Assembly (NCBI GenBank): GCA_963840245.1 | Contig: CAWIYI010000023.1 | Coordinates: forward strand, 31,113 to 95,112 | Origin: Bog-473 sp963840245 | Lineage (GTDB): Bacteria > Actinomycetota > Acidimicrobiia > Acidimicrobiales > RAAP-2 | Length of the DNA stretch: 64,000 nt | Direction: 5' to 3' | In this document: positions 24,541 through 34,536 of the stretch, in pieces | Position numbering within the stretch: the stretch's first letter is position 1 | Layout: the number at the start of each line of letters is the position of its first letter | Program-made: the position numbers and the translations under genes | Notes under the pieces: model-generated | Told to the model about the DNA's origin: nothing | The model's database searches: none | The model's input: only the letters and a program-made list of their open reading frames with translations

Positions 24541-26453
24541 CCCCACCACGTCCGGCTCAGCAGGAAGGCGATGATGAGGGCCATCCCGAGGGCGATGCCC
24601 AGCGCGTAGTTCCGGGCGTAGCCGGTCTGCAGCTTGCGGGCCGCACTGCCCGTGGCCTTGGCCAGGTGTGCGGTGCCGTTGACCGCCCCGTCGATGATGC
24701 GGGCGTCGACCACCCAGGCGAAGAACGTGGCCAGCCGCTGGCTCGGCCGCCCGATGACGGTGTCGTAGAAGTCGTCCCAGTACCAGACCCGCTGCAGGAA
24801 GGCCGGCTCGAGGCGGGGCTGGTAGACCTCGGCGCCCCGCCACAGCCACCAGCCGACGATCACCCCGATGAACGCCGCCGCGATGTCCGCCAGCGCCAGG
24901 GCCCATTCCGCCCCATCGCTGAGATGGTCGTTGAAGAGAGAGCCGGCGAAGACGGGGGCCAGGAAGTTCTGCAGGTCGTCGGTGTGGACCCAGGGCAGCT
25001 CGAGCGCGCCGGCGAAGAAGGCGAAGAAGGCGAGGACGATGAGCGGGATGCGCATGATCCAGGGCGATTCGTGCGGCGTGTCCAGCGCCGGCTCCCCGTG
25101 GGGGCCGGGCTTGTCGAAGCGCTCCTCGCCGCCGAAGGCCAGGACCTCCAGCCGGCTCATGTAGTACGCCGTCAGCACGGCGGTGATCAGGCCGATCACC
25201 CACAGCGGCTTGTAGTGGGCGAAGGTGTTGTCCAGGACGTCGCCCTTGGCCCAGAAGCCCGAGAGCGGCGGGATGCCGGCGATGGCCAGGAACCCGATGG
25301 TGAAGGTCACCGTGGTCCACTTCATGTAGCGGCGCAGCGCGCCCATGCGCTTGAGGTCCTGCTCGTCGTGGAGCCCGTGGATGACCGAGCCCGCTCCGAG
25401 GAAGAGCAGGCCTTTGAAGAAGGCGTGCGCCACCATGAGGAACACGGCCGCGATGTAGGCGCCCGAACCGACGGCGAGGATCATGTAGCCGATCTGCGAG
25501 ACGGTCGAGAAGGCGAGCACCTTCTTGATGTCCTGCTGCGCACAGGCGATGGTGGCGGCGGTGAACGCGGTCACCGCGCCGATGATCGCGATCACCTCCG
25601 TGCCGTTCGACGTGAGGTGCAGCAGGGGATTCATCCGGCACAGCAGGTAGACCCCGGCCGTGACCATGGTGGCGGCGTGGATGAGGGCCGAGACCGGGGT
25701 CGGGCCCTCCATGGCGTCGGGCAACCAGTTGAACAGGGGGATCTGGGCCGATTTCCCGGCCGCGGCCAGGAACAGCAGCAGCACCGCGGCGGTGGCCGTG
25801 GCGCCGCCCAGGTGCGAGAGCTGGCCGAAGATCCCCCCGCCCGGCCCGCTCTCGTACTGGATGGTCCCCGTCTTCTCGAAGATCAGGAAGATGGCCAGCA
25901 GGAAGCCGACGTCGCCGATGCGGTTGTAGATGAAGGCCTTCTTGCCGGCGGAGGCGGCCGCTTCGCGCTGGAACCAGAAGGCCACCAGCCAGTAGGAGCA
26001 GACGCCCACGCCCTCCCAGCCGACGAACGTCAGCAACAGGTTGTCCGCCAGCACCAGCAGCAACATGGAGAACACGAACAGGTTCAGGTAGATGAAGAAC
26101 TTCGTGTAGTCCCGGTCGCCCTTCATGTAGCCGATGGAGTACAGGTGGATGAAGGCGCTGACGAACGTGATGAACATGCACATCGTCATGGAGAGGGGGT
26201 CCACCAGCGTGCCGACCGGGACCGACAGTCCGCCCGTGCTGAACCAGGTGAAGTAGTTGTCCACCACCACCCGGCCGTTGTCGGGCAGGCCGAGGAGGCC
26301 GGCCAGGACGATGCAGGCCACGACGAAGGCGCCCCCGACGGCGACCGTCCCGACCCAGCCCGCTACCGGGTCGCCGATGCGGCGCCCGAAGGCCAGGAGG
26401 AACAGGAAGCCCGCGAGGGGCAGCAGCAACATGAGGTACGCGAGATGGACCAC
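24537..26453 (-). CDS. nuoL: NADH-quinone oxidoreductase subunit L
   Basis: A 638-residue terminal antiporter-like subunit, which in complex I carries the long lateral helix. Family marks are FVGWEGVGVCSYWLV, the channel Lys regions KSAQIPLFNWLPDAMEGPTP and KKVLAFSTVSQIGYM, and AHAFFKGLLFLGAGSV. The C-terminal region has further helices and the lateral amphipathic stretch. It starts 4 bp after the nuoK stop and is translationally coupled to nuoM. Confidence 0.96.
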   Translation of the reverse strand: MVHLAYLMLLLPLAGFLFLLAFGRRIGDPVAGWVGTVAVGGAFVVACIVLAGLLGLPDNGRVVVDNYFTWFSTGGLSVPVGTLVDPLSMTMCMFITFVSAFIHLYSIGYMKGDRDYTKFFIYLNLFVFSMLLLVLADNLLLTFVGWEGVGVCSYWLVAFWFQREAAASAGKKAFIYNRIGDVGFLLAIFLIFEKTGTIQYESGPGGGIFGQLSHLGGATATAAVLLLFLAAAGKSAQIPLFNWLPDAMEGPTPVSALIHAATMVTAGVYLLCRMNPLLHLTSNGTEVIAIIGAVTAFTAATIACAQQDIKKVLAFSTVSQIGYMILAVGSGAYIAAVFLMVAHAFFKGLLFLGAGSVIHGLHDEQDLKRMGALRRYMKWTTVTFTIGFLAIAGIPPLSGFWAKGDVLDNTFAHYKPLWVIGLITAVLTAYYMSRLEVLAFGGEERFDKPGPHGEPALDTPHESPWIMRIPLIVLAFFAFFAGALELPWVHTDDLQNFLAPVFAGSLFNDHLSDGAEWALALADIAAAFIGVIVGWWLWRGAEVYQPRLEPAFLQRVWYWDDFYDTVIGRPSQRLATFFAWVVDARIIDGAVNGTAHLAKATGSAARKLQTGYARNYALGIALGMALIIAFLLSRTWWG

Positions 26454-26457
26454 CGGG

Positions 26458-26763
26458 TCAGCCCTTCAGCGAGTCCAGGTCGTCCGCCACCGTCGTCTCA
26501 CGGCGGCGGAAGTTGGTCACCACGATGCCCAGGCCCACCACGACCTCGGCCGCCGCCACCACGAGGACGAAGAACACGATGGCCTGCCCGCCGATGTCGT
26601 TGAGCATGCGGGCGAAGGTGACGAAGGTGAGGTTGGCCGCGTTGAGCATCAGCTCGATGCACATGAACATGATCAGGATGTTGCGCCGCACCAGCAGGCC
26701 GATGGCGCCGATGGTGAAGACGATGGCGGCCAGGCCGAGGTACCAGGCTCCCGAGAGGCTCAT
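26458..26763 (-). CDS. nuoK: NADH-quinone oxidoreductase subunit K
   Basis: A 101-residue subunit with three helices, the standard size. The conserved membrane Glu residues are in MCIELMLNAANL and in AAAEVVVGL. NuoK forms part of the proton path next to NuoJ and NuoN. The ATG overlaps the nuoJ stop as ATGA. Confidence 0.96.
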   Translation of the reverse strand: MSLSGAWYLGLAAIVFTIGAIGLLVRRNILIMFMCIELMLNAANLTFVTFARMLNDIGGQAIVFFVLVVAAAEVVVGLGIVVTNFRRRETTVADDLDSLKG

Positions 26764-27389
26764 GCCGGCAGGTCGCTCTCGGTGCTGTCCTCGTCGTGCT
26801 CGGCGTGGACCGTCGGCGGGCGGCGGGCCAGCACCACGGCGCCGACCACCGCGATGACCAGGAGGGCGGCGGTGGCCTCGAAGGCGAAGAGGTAGGTCGT
26901 GAACAGCTGCTTGCCCAGCTGGGCCGGCTCCCCCGCCGGCGAGGACGGGCCGGCGACGTGGCCCTGGATCGGCCCCACCACCTGCTTGGCCCCGGTGACC
27001 CAGTGCGCCGTGGCCGCCATGGCCAGCACGCCGGCGAGGGTGATCAGGGAGAGGACGATGGCCAGGGGGCGCTGGCCGGCCAGCGGTTCGGTCCTGATGT
27101 TCTCGGCGCGGTCGACGCCGAGGAACATGATCACGAAGAGGAAGAGGACGACGATGGCGCCGGCGTAGACGATGATCTGCACCGCGGCCAGGAAGTCGGC
27201 CTCCTGCTCGATGAAGAGCACGGCGACCCCGAAGAGCGTCATCACCAGGCTGAGGGCGGCGTGCACCGGGTTGCGCGACGTGACGACGCCGACCGAGCCG
27301 ACCAGGATCACCGCCGCCGCGGCGGCGAAGACCAGGATGTCGGGCCAGGTGGCGCGCGTGGCAGCCAGCAGGGGCACGGCGTGGAGCAT
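26760..27389 (-). CDS. nuoJ: NADH-quinone oxidoreductase subunit J
   Basis: A 209-residue membrane subunit with five predicted helices. The N-terminal part carries NPVHAALSLVMTLFGVA and the helix-3 pi-bulge region VQIIVYAGAIVVLFLFVIM. A polar loop and an acidic tail (EHDEDSTESD) end the protein. It is placed between nuoI and nuoK in the canonical order, with a 3-nt gap after nuoI. Confidence 0.95.
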   Translation of the reverse strand: MLHAVPLLAATRATWPDILVFAAAAAVILVGSVGVVTSRNPVHAALSLVMTLFGVAVLFIEQEADFLAAVQIIVYAGAIVVLFLFVIMFLGVDRAENIRTEPLAGQRPLAIVLSLITLAGVLAMAATAHWVTGAKQVVGPIQGHVAGPSSPAGEPAQLGKQLFTTYLFAFEATAALLVIAVVGAVVLARRPPTVHAEHDEDSTESDLPA

Positions 27390-27392
27390 GGG

Positions 27393-28334
27393 TCAGGCGC
27401 TCCCCGGGGCGCCGTCGCCGGGCGACACGCTGTGGGTGATCGCCGCTTCGGCCTTCTCCGAACCTGCCTCCGCCTTCTCCGAACTTGCCTCCGCCTTCTC
27501 GGCCTTGGCCTCCGCCTTGGCCGCCTTGCGCGAGGCCCTCGACTGCTTCATGCGGGCCCGGGTGGCGTCCAGCTTCTTGCGGTTGGCCGCCGCCCCCTCC
27601 TTGGCCCGCCAGACGCGGCCCTGCATGCCGCGGTGGGCCAGCGGGATGTCCTCGTCGAGCAGGTGGGCCTCGAGCACCTCGCGCAGCGGCTTGGTCCCGG
27701 TGGCGTCGTCGTCGCGCCGGCCCGACTGGCCGCCCTCGGGCGCCCGCACGCCGTAGCCGAGCTCGCCCGCCCACTGGACCTCGCCCTCGTAGGCCGCGCT
27801 GCCCGACGGGGACGTGGCGCGCATCCAGCCGGACGTCATCAGGTCGTCGCCCTCCCGCCAGTCCTCCCACGGCAGCTTCTTCGGCGTGCCGTCGTCGTTC
27901 ACCACGAGCTCTTCCTTCGTGTAGATGGCGTCAGAGCGGTTGGTGAAGGAGAACTCGAACAGCTTGGACTCGGTGATGGCCTCGGTCGGGCAGGCTTCGA
28001 CGCACATGTCGCAGTGGATGCAGCGCAGGTAGTTGATCTCGTAGACGTAGCCGTAGCGTTCCCCGGGCGACACCGGGTGATCGGGCGGGTTGTCGAGGCC
28101 GCGCACGTAGATGCAGTCGGCCGGGCACACACCGGCGCAGAGCTCGCAGCCGATGCACTTCTCCATGCCGTCCTCGTAGCGGTTGAGGACGTGGCGGCCG
28201 TGCTGGCGCGGCTGCTTGGGCTTCTTCTCGTCGGGATACTTCGAGGTGACCCGCGGCCGGGTCAGATGCTGGAAGGTCAGCTTGAAGCCGCCCAGGAAGG
28301 ACAGCTGGTCCTTCATCTCGTCACCGACGCCCAT
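27393..28334 (-). CDS. nuoI: NADH-quinone oxidoreductase subunit I with long charged tail
   Basis: A 313-residue peripheral-arm ferredoxin-like subunit binding two [4Fe-4S] clusters: CIGCELCAGVCPADC (near 60-75) and CIHCDMCVEACPTEA (near 100-115). The core finishes around residue 170. The remaining sequence is an acidic and then Lys/Ala/Glu-rich tail, roughly twice the usual size, with imperfect EKAEA(G/S/K)(S/A) heptads that look helical or disordered. ATG at 28334 overlaps the nuoH stop as TAATG. Confidence 0.94.
   Translation of the reverse strand: MGVGDEMKDQLSFLGGFKLTFQHLTRPRVTSKYPDEKKPKQPRQHGRHVLNRYEDGMEKCIGCELCAGVCPADCIYVRGLDNPPDHPVSPGERYGYVYEINYLRCIHCDMCVEACPTEAITESKLFEFSFTNRSDAIYTKEELVVNDDGTPKKLPWEDWREGDDLMTSGWMRATSPSGSAAYEGEVQWAGELGYGVRAPEGGQSGRRDDDATGTKPLREVLEAHLLDEDIPLAHRGMQGRVWRAKEGAAANRKKLDATRARMKQSRASRKAAKAEAKAEKAEASSEKAEAGSEKAEAAITHSVSPGDGAPGSA
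27454..27516 (-). repeat. Three 21-bp tandem repeats in nuoI tail
   Basis: Units start at 27454, 27475 and 27496; the first two differ by one base and the third is more divergent. On the coding strand each unit encodes a heptad of the type EKAEAxx. They are in frame, so expansion would lengthen the NuoI tail without breaking it. Confidence 0.75.
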
Positions 28335-29623
28335 TACGCCTTCCCCCCCGGTACGGGATCGGGGACCGGCGTCAGCCGGGGCGCCCGCGTCACCCGGCTC
28401 CCGATCGCCGGGATGACGACGTCCTCCTCGCTGCGGCCCGCCCCGAGCTTGTTGGCCCGCAAGAGGAGGATGGCCGCCAGAATCACGACGGGCGCCAGGA
28501 GCAGCCCGGCCCAGCCCCAGGCGACGATGGCGGCCACCAGGAGCAGCCACCCCAGCGTGAGCGGGATGAGGCGCTTCCAACCCAGGTCCATCAACTGGTC
28601 GTAGCGCAGGCGGGGCAGGGCGGCGCGGAACCAGACGTAGATGAAGCAGAACGCCACCGTCTTGAGGAGGAAGTAGATGATCGGCATGTAGATGGTCGCC
28701 CCCGGGATGTGGAAGATGTAGCCGTTGGGGCCGCCGAAGAAGAGCGTCACCACGATGGCCGACATGGTGATGGTGTTCATGAACTCGGCGAGGTAGAACA
28801 GGCCGAAGCGGATGGAGGAGTACTCGGTGTGGAAGCCGCCGACCAGCTCCGTGTCCGCCTCGGTGAGGTCGAAGGGCGGGCGGGTCAGTTCGGCCGTGAT
28901 GGCGATCATGAAGAAGATGAAGGGCAGGAACCCCAGCCGGATGAGGTTCCAGTTCCAGAACCCGTTCGACTGCGACGCCACGATGGCCCGGGTCGACAGC
29001 GAGCCGGTGACGAGCACGACCATCACCGTGGTCATGCCGAGCGCGGCCTCGTAGGAGATCACCTGGGCCGAGGCGCGCACCGAGCCGAGCAGCGGGTACT
29101 TCGAGCCCGAGGACCAGCCGGCCAGCATGACGCCGTAGACCGCGATGCCCGACATCGCCAGCACGAGCAGGATCCCCATGGGCGGGTCGGCCACCTGCAG
29201 CTCGAAGGTGTGGCTGCCGATGGTGATGACGCCGCCGACGGGGACGACGGTGAAGACCAGCACGGCCGGGATCACCGACAGGTAGGGCGCCAACTTGAAG
29301 ACGAAGGAGTCGGCCCGGTCGGGCAGCAGGTCCTCCTTGAAGATGAGCTTGGTCCCGTCGGCGAGCGTCTGCAGCAGGCCCCACGGACCGGCCCGGTTCG
29401 GCCCGACCCGGCTCTGCATGTCCGAGATCACCTTGCGCTCGAACCAGATCATCAGCGCCGTGGCCACCAGCAGCGCCACGAAGGCCGCCAGGCACTTGAT
29501 GATGACGATGAGCCAGACCTCCCAGTTGAGGCCGAAGATGAAGAGCGGGTCGCCGTTGCCGCTGTCCGCGCTGTGCGTGAGGAGCGGGGCGGAGTTGGAG
29601 AGGAGGGCGGCGGCGGCGATCAC
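28334..29623 (-). CDS. nuoH: NADH-quinone oxidoreductase subunit H
   Basis: A 429-residue membrane subunit forming much of the quinone-binding chamber with NuoB and NuoD. It has about eight helices. Signatures are RVGPNRAGPWGLLQTLADG and the acidic loops LPFIFFMIAITAELTRPPFDLTEADTELVGG, split here across motif ends, and EYSSIRFGLFYLAEF. It carries an actinobacterial N-terminal extension and a basic C-terminal tail. The GTG start overlaps the nuoG stop as GTGA. Confidence 0.95.
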   Translation of the reverse strand: MIAAAALLSNSAPLLTHSADSGNGDPLFIFGLNWEVWLIVIIKCLAAFVALLVATALMIWFERKVISDMQSRVGPNRAGPWGLLQTLADGTKLIFKEDLLPDRADSFVFKLAPYLSVIPAVLVFTVVPVGGVITIGSHTFELQVADPPMGILLVLAMSGIAVYGVMLAGWSSGSKYPLLGSVRASAQVISYEAALGMTTVMVVLVTGSLSTRAIVASQSNGFWNWNLIRLGFLPFIFFMIAITAELTRPPFDLTEADTELVGGFHTEYSSIRFGLFYLAEFMNTITMSAIVVTLFFGGPNGYIFHIPGATIYMPIIYFLLKTVAFCFIYVWFRAALPRLRYDQLMDLGWKRLIPLTLGWLLLVAAIVAWGWAGLLLAPVVILAAILLLRANKLGAGRSEEDVVIPAIGSRVTRAPRLTPVPDPVPGGKA

Positions 29624-32582
29624 ACCGACTCCAGTCGCACGTCGGTCACGAGCTGGCGGCTGTCGATGAGCGTGGCCACCGCGTTGGGCGGCGCACTCTC
29701 GCCGCCGGGCACGTTGAAGTCGATGGCGACGACGCCCCGGGCCACGCCCTCGTCGGACTCGGCGGCCAGGATCAGCTCGCCCCGGGCCGAGCGGACCTTC
29801 ACGCGGTCACCGGTCTCGGCGCCGAGGCGGTCGAGGTCGTAGGGGTTGGCCCGGGCCACCAGCGTCGGCACGAGCGGCGTCAGCGAGGGCGAGCCGGTGA
29901 CGGAGCTCCCGGCGTCGTAGAGGCGGCGGCCCGACGTCAGCCGCAGGCTGTAGCTGTCGGCCTTGGGGATCTGCAGCGGCTCGGCGCCGCCGGTACCGGT
30001 CCCCGCAAGCAGGGGCGGCGGACTGCCCAGATCGGTGGCGTGGGCGAGGGCGGGACTGCCGGTGCCGGTGCCGACGCGGGGCGGCGCGCCCTGGCGCTCC
30101 ACCGACTCGACGCCGGGGAGGGCGACGGGGTCGATCGGGGAGACGTCGTCGCGGTGGTCCTCGTTGCCGGTGAGCGGCACCAAGATCCCGTCGTGCGCCA
30201 CGTCGGAGTGCAGGACCTGCTGCGTCAGCCCGGCGTAGGCGGGCGCGGTCCGGGCCAGCTCGTCCGAGAGCTCGTTGTCGCTGGTGAGGCCGAGGTCCGA
30301 CCCGAGGGCCACGGCGAGCTCGGCGGCGATCATCCAGTCGGGCCAGGCGAAGCCGGGCGCCGAGAGCTTGGGACCGAGACGGCTGACCCGTCCCTCGATG
30401 TTGGTCGTCGTGCCGGCCCGCTCGTGTGTCACCGCGCACGGCAGCACCACGTCGGCGTGAGCGTCGACCGATTCGGACGGGTGACCGGTCACCGCCACGA
30501 CGAAGTGCCCGGCCGAGAGCGCCTTCTCGGCGACGGCGCGGTCGGGGAAGTCGTCGAGCGGGTCGGCGCCCAGGAGGACGAGGGCACGCACGCCCGTCCC
30601 GCCACCGTCGGGGCTGTGTCACCGTCGGGGGCTGCGTCACCGTCCCCCTCGCGCTCCCCCGCCATGGAGGCGAGGATCTCGGCCGTCGAGAGGCCGATGC
30701 CGGCGGGCACGGCGCCCCAGGCCGCGGTGAAACGCTCCCGGCCCGCATCGAGGCCGACCCGGCCCGGGAGGATCCCGGGGGCGAGGCCCATGTCGAGCGC
30801 CCCGAAGACGTTGCCCCGGCGCAGCGCGGGAAGGAAGGTCGCCTTGGGCAGTGCGGTGGCCAGGACGCGCACGGCCTCGGCGGCCACCTCGCCCGATTCG
30901 GCGTAGGACGGCCGCCCGGCCACGACGACCACGCCCTCGCCGTCGGGGTGGTCCGCCAGCAACCCGCGGGCCGCCTCCAGTGCGTCGGTGGTGACGGCCG
31001 CGCCCTCCGGGTGGGTCCCGAGTGCGCGCGCCGCGGCCGCGTCGCCGGTGAGGGCGCGGGCCATCTGGGGCGCGTCGCCCGGGCGGATGCGCAGCGTCGC
31101 CGCGGCCAGTGCGCTGAGGGCGGTGGGAGCCGTCGCGATCTCGACCAACCGGGTGTCGCCGCCGACCACGGCCTCGCGCAGGCGGAGGAAGAGAACGGGG
31201 AGCTCCTCGCGCAGGTCGCCGGCCAGGGTCACGAGGACCGGTGCCGCGCAGGCCTCGTCGATGGTCGCCCGGGGCAGGCCCAGCACGAGATCGGCGGGAA
31301 GCCCGTCGCCCAGCTGGGCGTCGACCGAGTCGGTGCCGATGATGCCCTTGGCGAGCTTGGCCCAGGCGTAGGCGGACTCGTTGGTCAGCCGGGCCCCACC
31401 GATCAGCGCCACCGCGCCGGGGCCGCCGGCGTCCTTGGCCGCGCCGAGCCCGGCCGCGGCGGCGGCCAGGGCCTCGCCCCAGCTGACCGCGACCAGCTCG
31501 CCCCCCTTGCGGACGCGGGGCTCCACCAGTCGGCCGTGCTCGAAGCGACCCGACTCGCGCGCCTCGCCCAGGAATTGGCCGCGGCTGGCCCCCAGGCTGA
31601 CGACCTGGGACGCGGTCGCCGGGACCACGTCGACAGCCTCGTCGGCCAGCTCGCTCGGCAGGGGGCCGTTGTCGACCTCGTCGCCGTTGACCGACTCGAA
31701 GGCGAAGCGGCCCTTGTCGCACAGCCAGCCGTGGTTGACCGGCTCGGAGTCGATGCCGAGCAGCCGGGTGAGGCGGTTCTGCGAGGACTGCACGGCCACC
31801 CGGCAGCCGACCGAGCAGGCGGTGCAGGTGGATTCGACCTGATCGAGGTCCCAAGGCCGGGCGGTGAAACGGTACGGAGTGGCGGTCAGCGCGCCGACCG
31901 GGCAGATCTGCACGGTGTTGCCGCTGAAGTAGGACGAGAAGGGCTCGGTGGGGAAGGTGGCCACCTCGACCGCCTCACCCCGCCCGGCGAAGTCGATCTG
32001 CGCCTCGCCGGCCACGTCCGAGGCGAAGCGCGTGCAGCGGGCGCACTGGATGCAGCGTTCGCGGTCGAGCAGCACGAGGTCCGAGATGGCGATGGGCTTC
32101 TCGAAGTGGCGCTTCTCCTCGACGAAGCGCGTCTCACCGGGGCCGTAGGCCAGCGTCTGGTCCTGCAGCGGGCACTCGCCGCCCTTGTCGCACACCGGGC
32201 AGTCGAGCGGGTGGTTGGCCAGCAGGAACTCGAGCACGCCGTCCTGGGCCTTCTTCACCTTCTCCGAGGTGGTGTCGACGACCATGCCCTCGCCGGCCTC
32301 GATGAAGCAGGCCGGCTGCAGCGTGGCGCCCCGCGGGCCATCCACCTCGACCAGGCACATGCGGCACATGCCGACGGGCTCCATGCGCGGGTGGTAGCAG
32401 AAGCGCGGGATGTAGGTGCCCGCGCGCTCGGCCGCCGCAATGAGCAGCTCGCCCTTGCGCGCGCTGACGACGCGACCGTCGAGGGTGAAGGTGTGCGTCC
32501 CGTCGTCGGACGAGTCCGTGGCGAGTGCCTCGGTGGGGGCCTTGGTCTTCGCCGTGTCAGTGGTCTTCGCCGTGTCAGTCAA
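29620..32582 (-). CDS. nuoG: NADH-quinone oxidoreductase subunit G (frame break near 30611)
   Basis: The largest peripheral subunit, with several Fe-S clusters. The N-terminal [2Fe-2S] ferredoxin domain has CYHPRMEPVGMCRMC. Next come the His/Cys cluster (DCPVCDKGGEC), CIQCARC and CTACSVGC, and then the molybdopterin-oxidoreductase-like fold. The C-terminal third (RALVLLGADPLDD onward) is in a different frame. A run of four G (30610-30613) beside a sister repeat with five G is one base short; adding it gives DGDTAPDGGGTGVRALVLL in one frame. The start is TTG at 32582 with AGGAAGGGGG 8 nt upstream, overlapping nuoF by 8 bp. Probably a consensus error. Confidence 0.92.
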
Positions 32583-33883
32583 AGGGACAGCCCCCTTCCT
32601 TCACGTGCACCAGGAACTCGTCGCGGAACATCCGGATGCCCGACGCGATGGACGACGGGATCGACGGTCCGAGAACGCAGATCGTGGTCTGCTGGGGCGG
32701 CCAGAGCACGCCGGGGGAGATGTTGTCGGACAGGTCCATCAGGAGGTCCAGATCTTCCTCGCGCCCGGCGCCGTTCTCAATTCGGAACAAGATGCGCTCG
32801 AGCCAGCCCGAGCCCTCGCGGCAGGGCGTGCACTGGCCGCACGACTCGCGGGCGAAGAACTTGGTGATGCGCCAGGCGGCGCGCACCACGCAGGTAGCCG
32901 AGTCCATGACGACGACCGAGCCCGAGCCCAGCATGGAGCCGGCGTCGCCCACCTCGTCCTGACCGAGGGGCAGGTCGACCTGGTCCGGGCCGAACCAGGG
33001 GGCGGACACGCCCCCGGGGATGAAGGCCTTGAGCGTGTTGGAGCCGCGGATGCCCCCTCCGAGCACCGGCGCGTAGATGAGGTCGCGGAACGTCGTCTTC
33101 ACCATCTCGAGCTCGTAGTTGCCGGGCTTGCGCACGTGGCCGGCCAGCGCGAACAGTCGCGTGCCCTGTCGAGCGGCCGGCGCCCAGCGCGGCGAACGCG
33201 GCACCGCCGTTGATCACGATCCAGGGGATGTTGGCCATGGTCTCGACGTTGTTGACCACGGTGGGCTCGCCGTAGAGGCCGATGGCGGCGGGGAAGAACG
33301 GAGGCTTGATGCGCGGGAAGCCGCGCTTGCCCTCGAGCGACTCGAGCATCGCCGTCTCCTCGCCGCAGATGTAGGCGCCGGCGCCCGGGTGCACCACGAC
33401 GTCGAGCGAGAAGCCCGACCCGAAGATGTCGCGCCCGACGGCGCCGTAGGCGTAGGCCTCGTTCAGCGCCGTCTGCAGGCGCTCGAGGCCCAGGGCGAAC
33501 TCGCCGCGCAGGTAGATGAAGGCCTGGCTGACCTGCAGCGCGTAGGCGGAGATCAACACGCCCTCGAGGATCTGGTGCGGGTCGCCCTCAATGAGCATGT
33601 GGTCCTTGAAGGTGGCCGGTTCCGACTCGTCCCCGTTGATGACGAGGTAGGTGAGCGGGGCCTTGGCGGGCAGCAGCGACCACTTGCGCCCGGCCGGGAA
33701 GCCGGCGCCCCCCCGGCCCAGCAGGCTGGCCGCGTCGACCTCGGCCGCCACCGCCTCGGGCGTCATGGTCAGGGCCTTGCGCAGTCCGTCGTACCCGCCG
33801 GTGGCCAGGTAGCGCTCCAGCGTGAAGGAGTCCTCGTAGCCGAGGCGCGCCGTGATGATCTTGGGGGCGTCGGTGATGGCCAT
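32575..33883 (-). CDS. nuoF: NADH-quinone oxidoreductase subunit F (frame break near 33165)
   Basis: The NADH-oxidising, FMN-binding subunit. The FMN/NADH loops are GRGGAGFPAGRKW (about 55-67) and NGDESEPATFKD, and GAYICGEETAMLESLEG follows. The [4Fe-4S] motif ESCGQCTPCREG with a later Cys (TTICVLG) is in the C-terminal part, which lies in another frame. One surplus G in GGG (33164-33166 as CCC) breaks RSTGTRLFALAGH. Repaired length is about 435 residues, normal for NuoF. The start overlaps the nuoE stop as TGATG. Confidence 0.93.
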
Positions 33884-34536
33884 CAGGCCTTCTTGTCCCC
33901 GTCCGCCGCGGCACTGGCCGCTTCGGCCGCCGCCGCCCGCTCGGCCCGGGCCTCGGCCGCCGCCGCCCGCTCGGCCTTGATGGCGGCGCGGTCGACCTGC
34001 AGGCCGCCGCTGCGGCGCACGCGCACCAGGGTCCCGTGCGCGGGCACCGTGTCCGAGAGCCCGCCGCCGCGCAGGTTCTCCACGAGCGCGTCGAAGCTCT
34101 CAGGGGTCTGGCCGCCGACGTAGCGGTGGTTGACCTGCACGCACGGCGTGCGGTCGCAGTCGGCCAGGCACTCGGCCTCGTGCAGGGTGAACACGCCGTC
34201 GGTCGTCGTGCCCCCGGCGCGGACGCCGAGCGTCGACTCGGCGTGCTCCAGCAGCTCGAGCGCACCGCCGAGCATGCAGGCGATGTTGGTGCACACCGCC
34301 ACCAGGTAGGTGCCGACGGGCTCGACGTGCAGCATGTCGTAGAAGGTGGCCGTGCCCCGCACCTCGGCCGCGGTGACGCCGCACAGTTCGGCGATCTCGC
34401 TCAGGGCCTCGGGGCGCAACCAGCCGTCCTGCTCTTGGGCCAGGTGGCACAGCGGGATCAACGCGGAGCGCCGTTCGGGGTAGAGCGCGACGAGCTCCTC
34501 GGCCCGGCTGCGGATGTCGGCTCCGAGATGGCTCAC
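33883..34536 (-). CDS. nuoE: NADH-quinone oxidoreductase subunit E
   Basis: A 217-residue thioredoxin-like [2Fe-2S] subunit; the ligands are Cys82, Cys87, Cys123 and Cys127. N-terminal helices (about 1-70) precede the fold. The last 35-40 residues form an Ala/Glu/Arg-rich, probably helical tail ending ADGDKKA, longer than in well-studied homologues and similar in character to the NuoI tail. The GTG start overlaps the nuoD stop as GTGA. Confidence 0.94.
   Translation of the reverse strand: MSHLGADIRSRAEELVALYPERRSALIPLCHLAQEQDGWLRPEALSEIAELCGVTAAEVRGTATFYDMLHVEPVGTYLVAVCTNIACMLGGALELLEHAESTLGVRAGGTTTDGVFTLHEAECLADCDRTPCVQVNHRYVGGQTPESFDALVENLRGGGLSDTVPAHGTLVRVRRSGGLQVDRAAIKAERAAAAEARAERAAAAEAASAAADGDKKA

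Noticed and set aside
22996..26181. 1061-residue ORF seeming to fuse nuoL and nuoM
   Set aside because: The first half is nuoL read in the wrong frame, giving Arg/His/Pro-rich nonsense. nuoM has its own ATG overlapping the nuoL stop.
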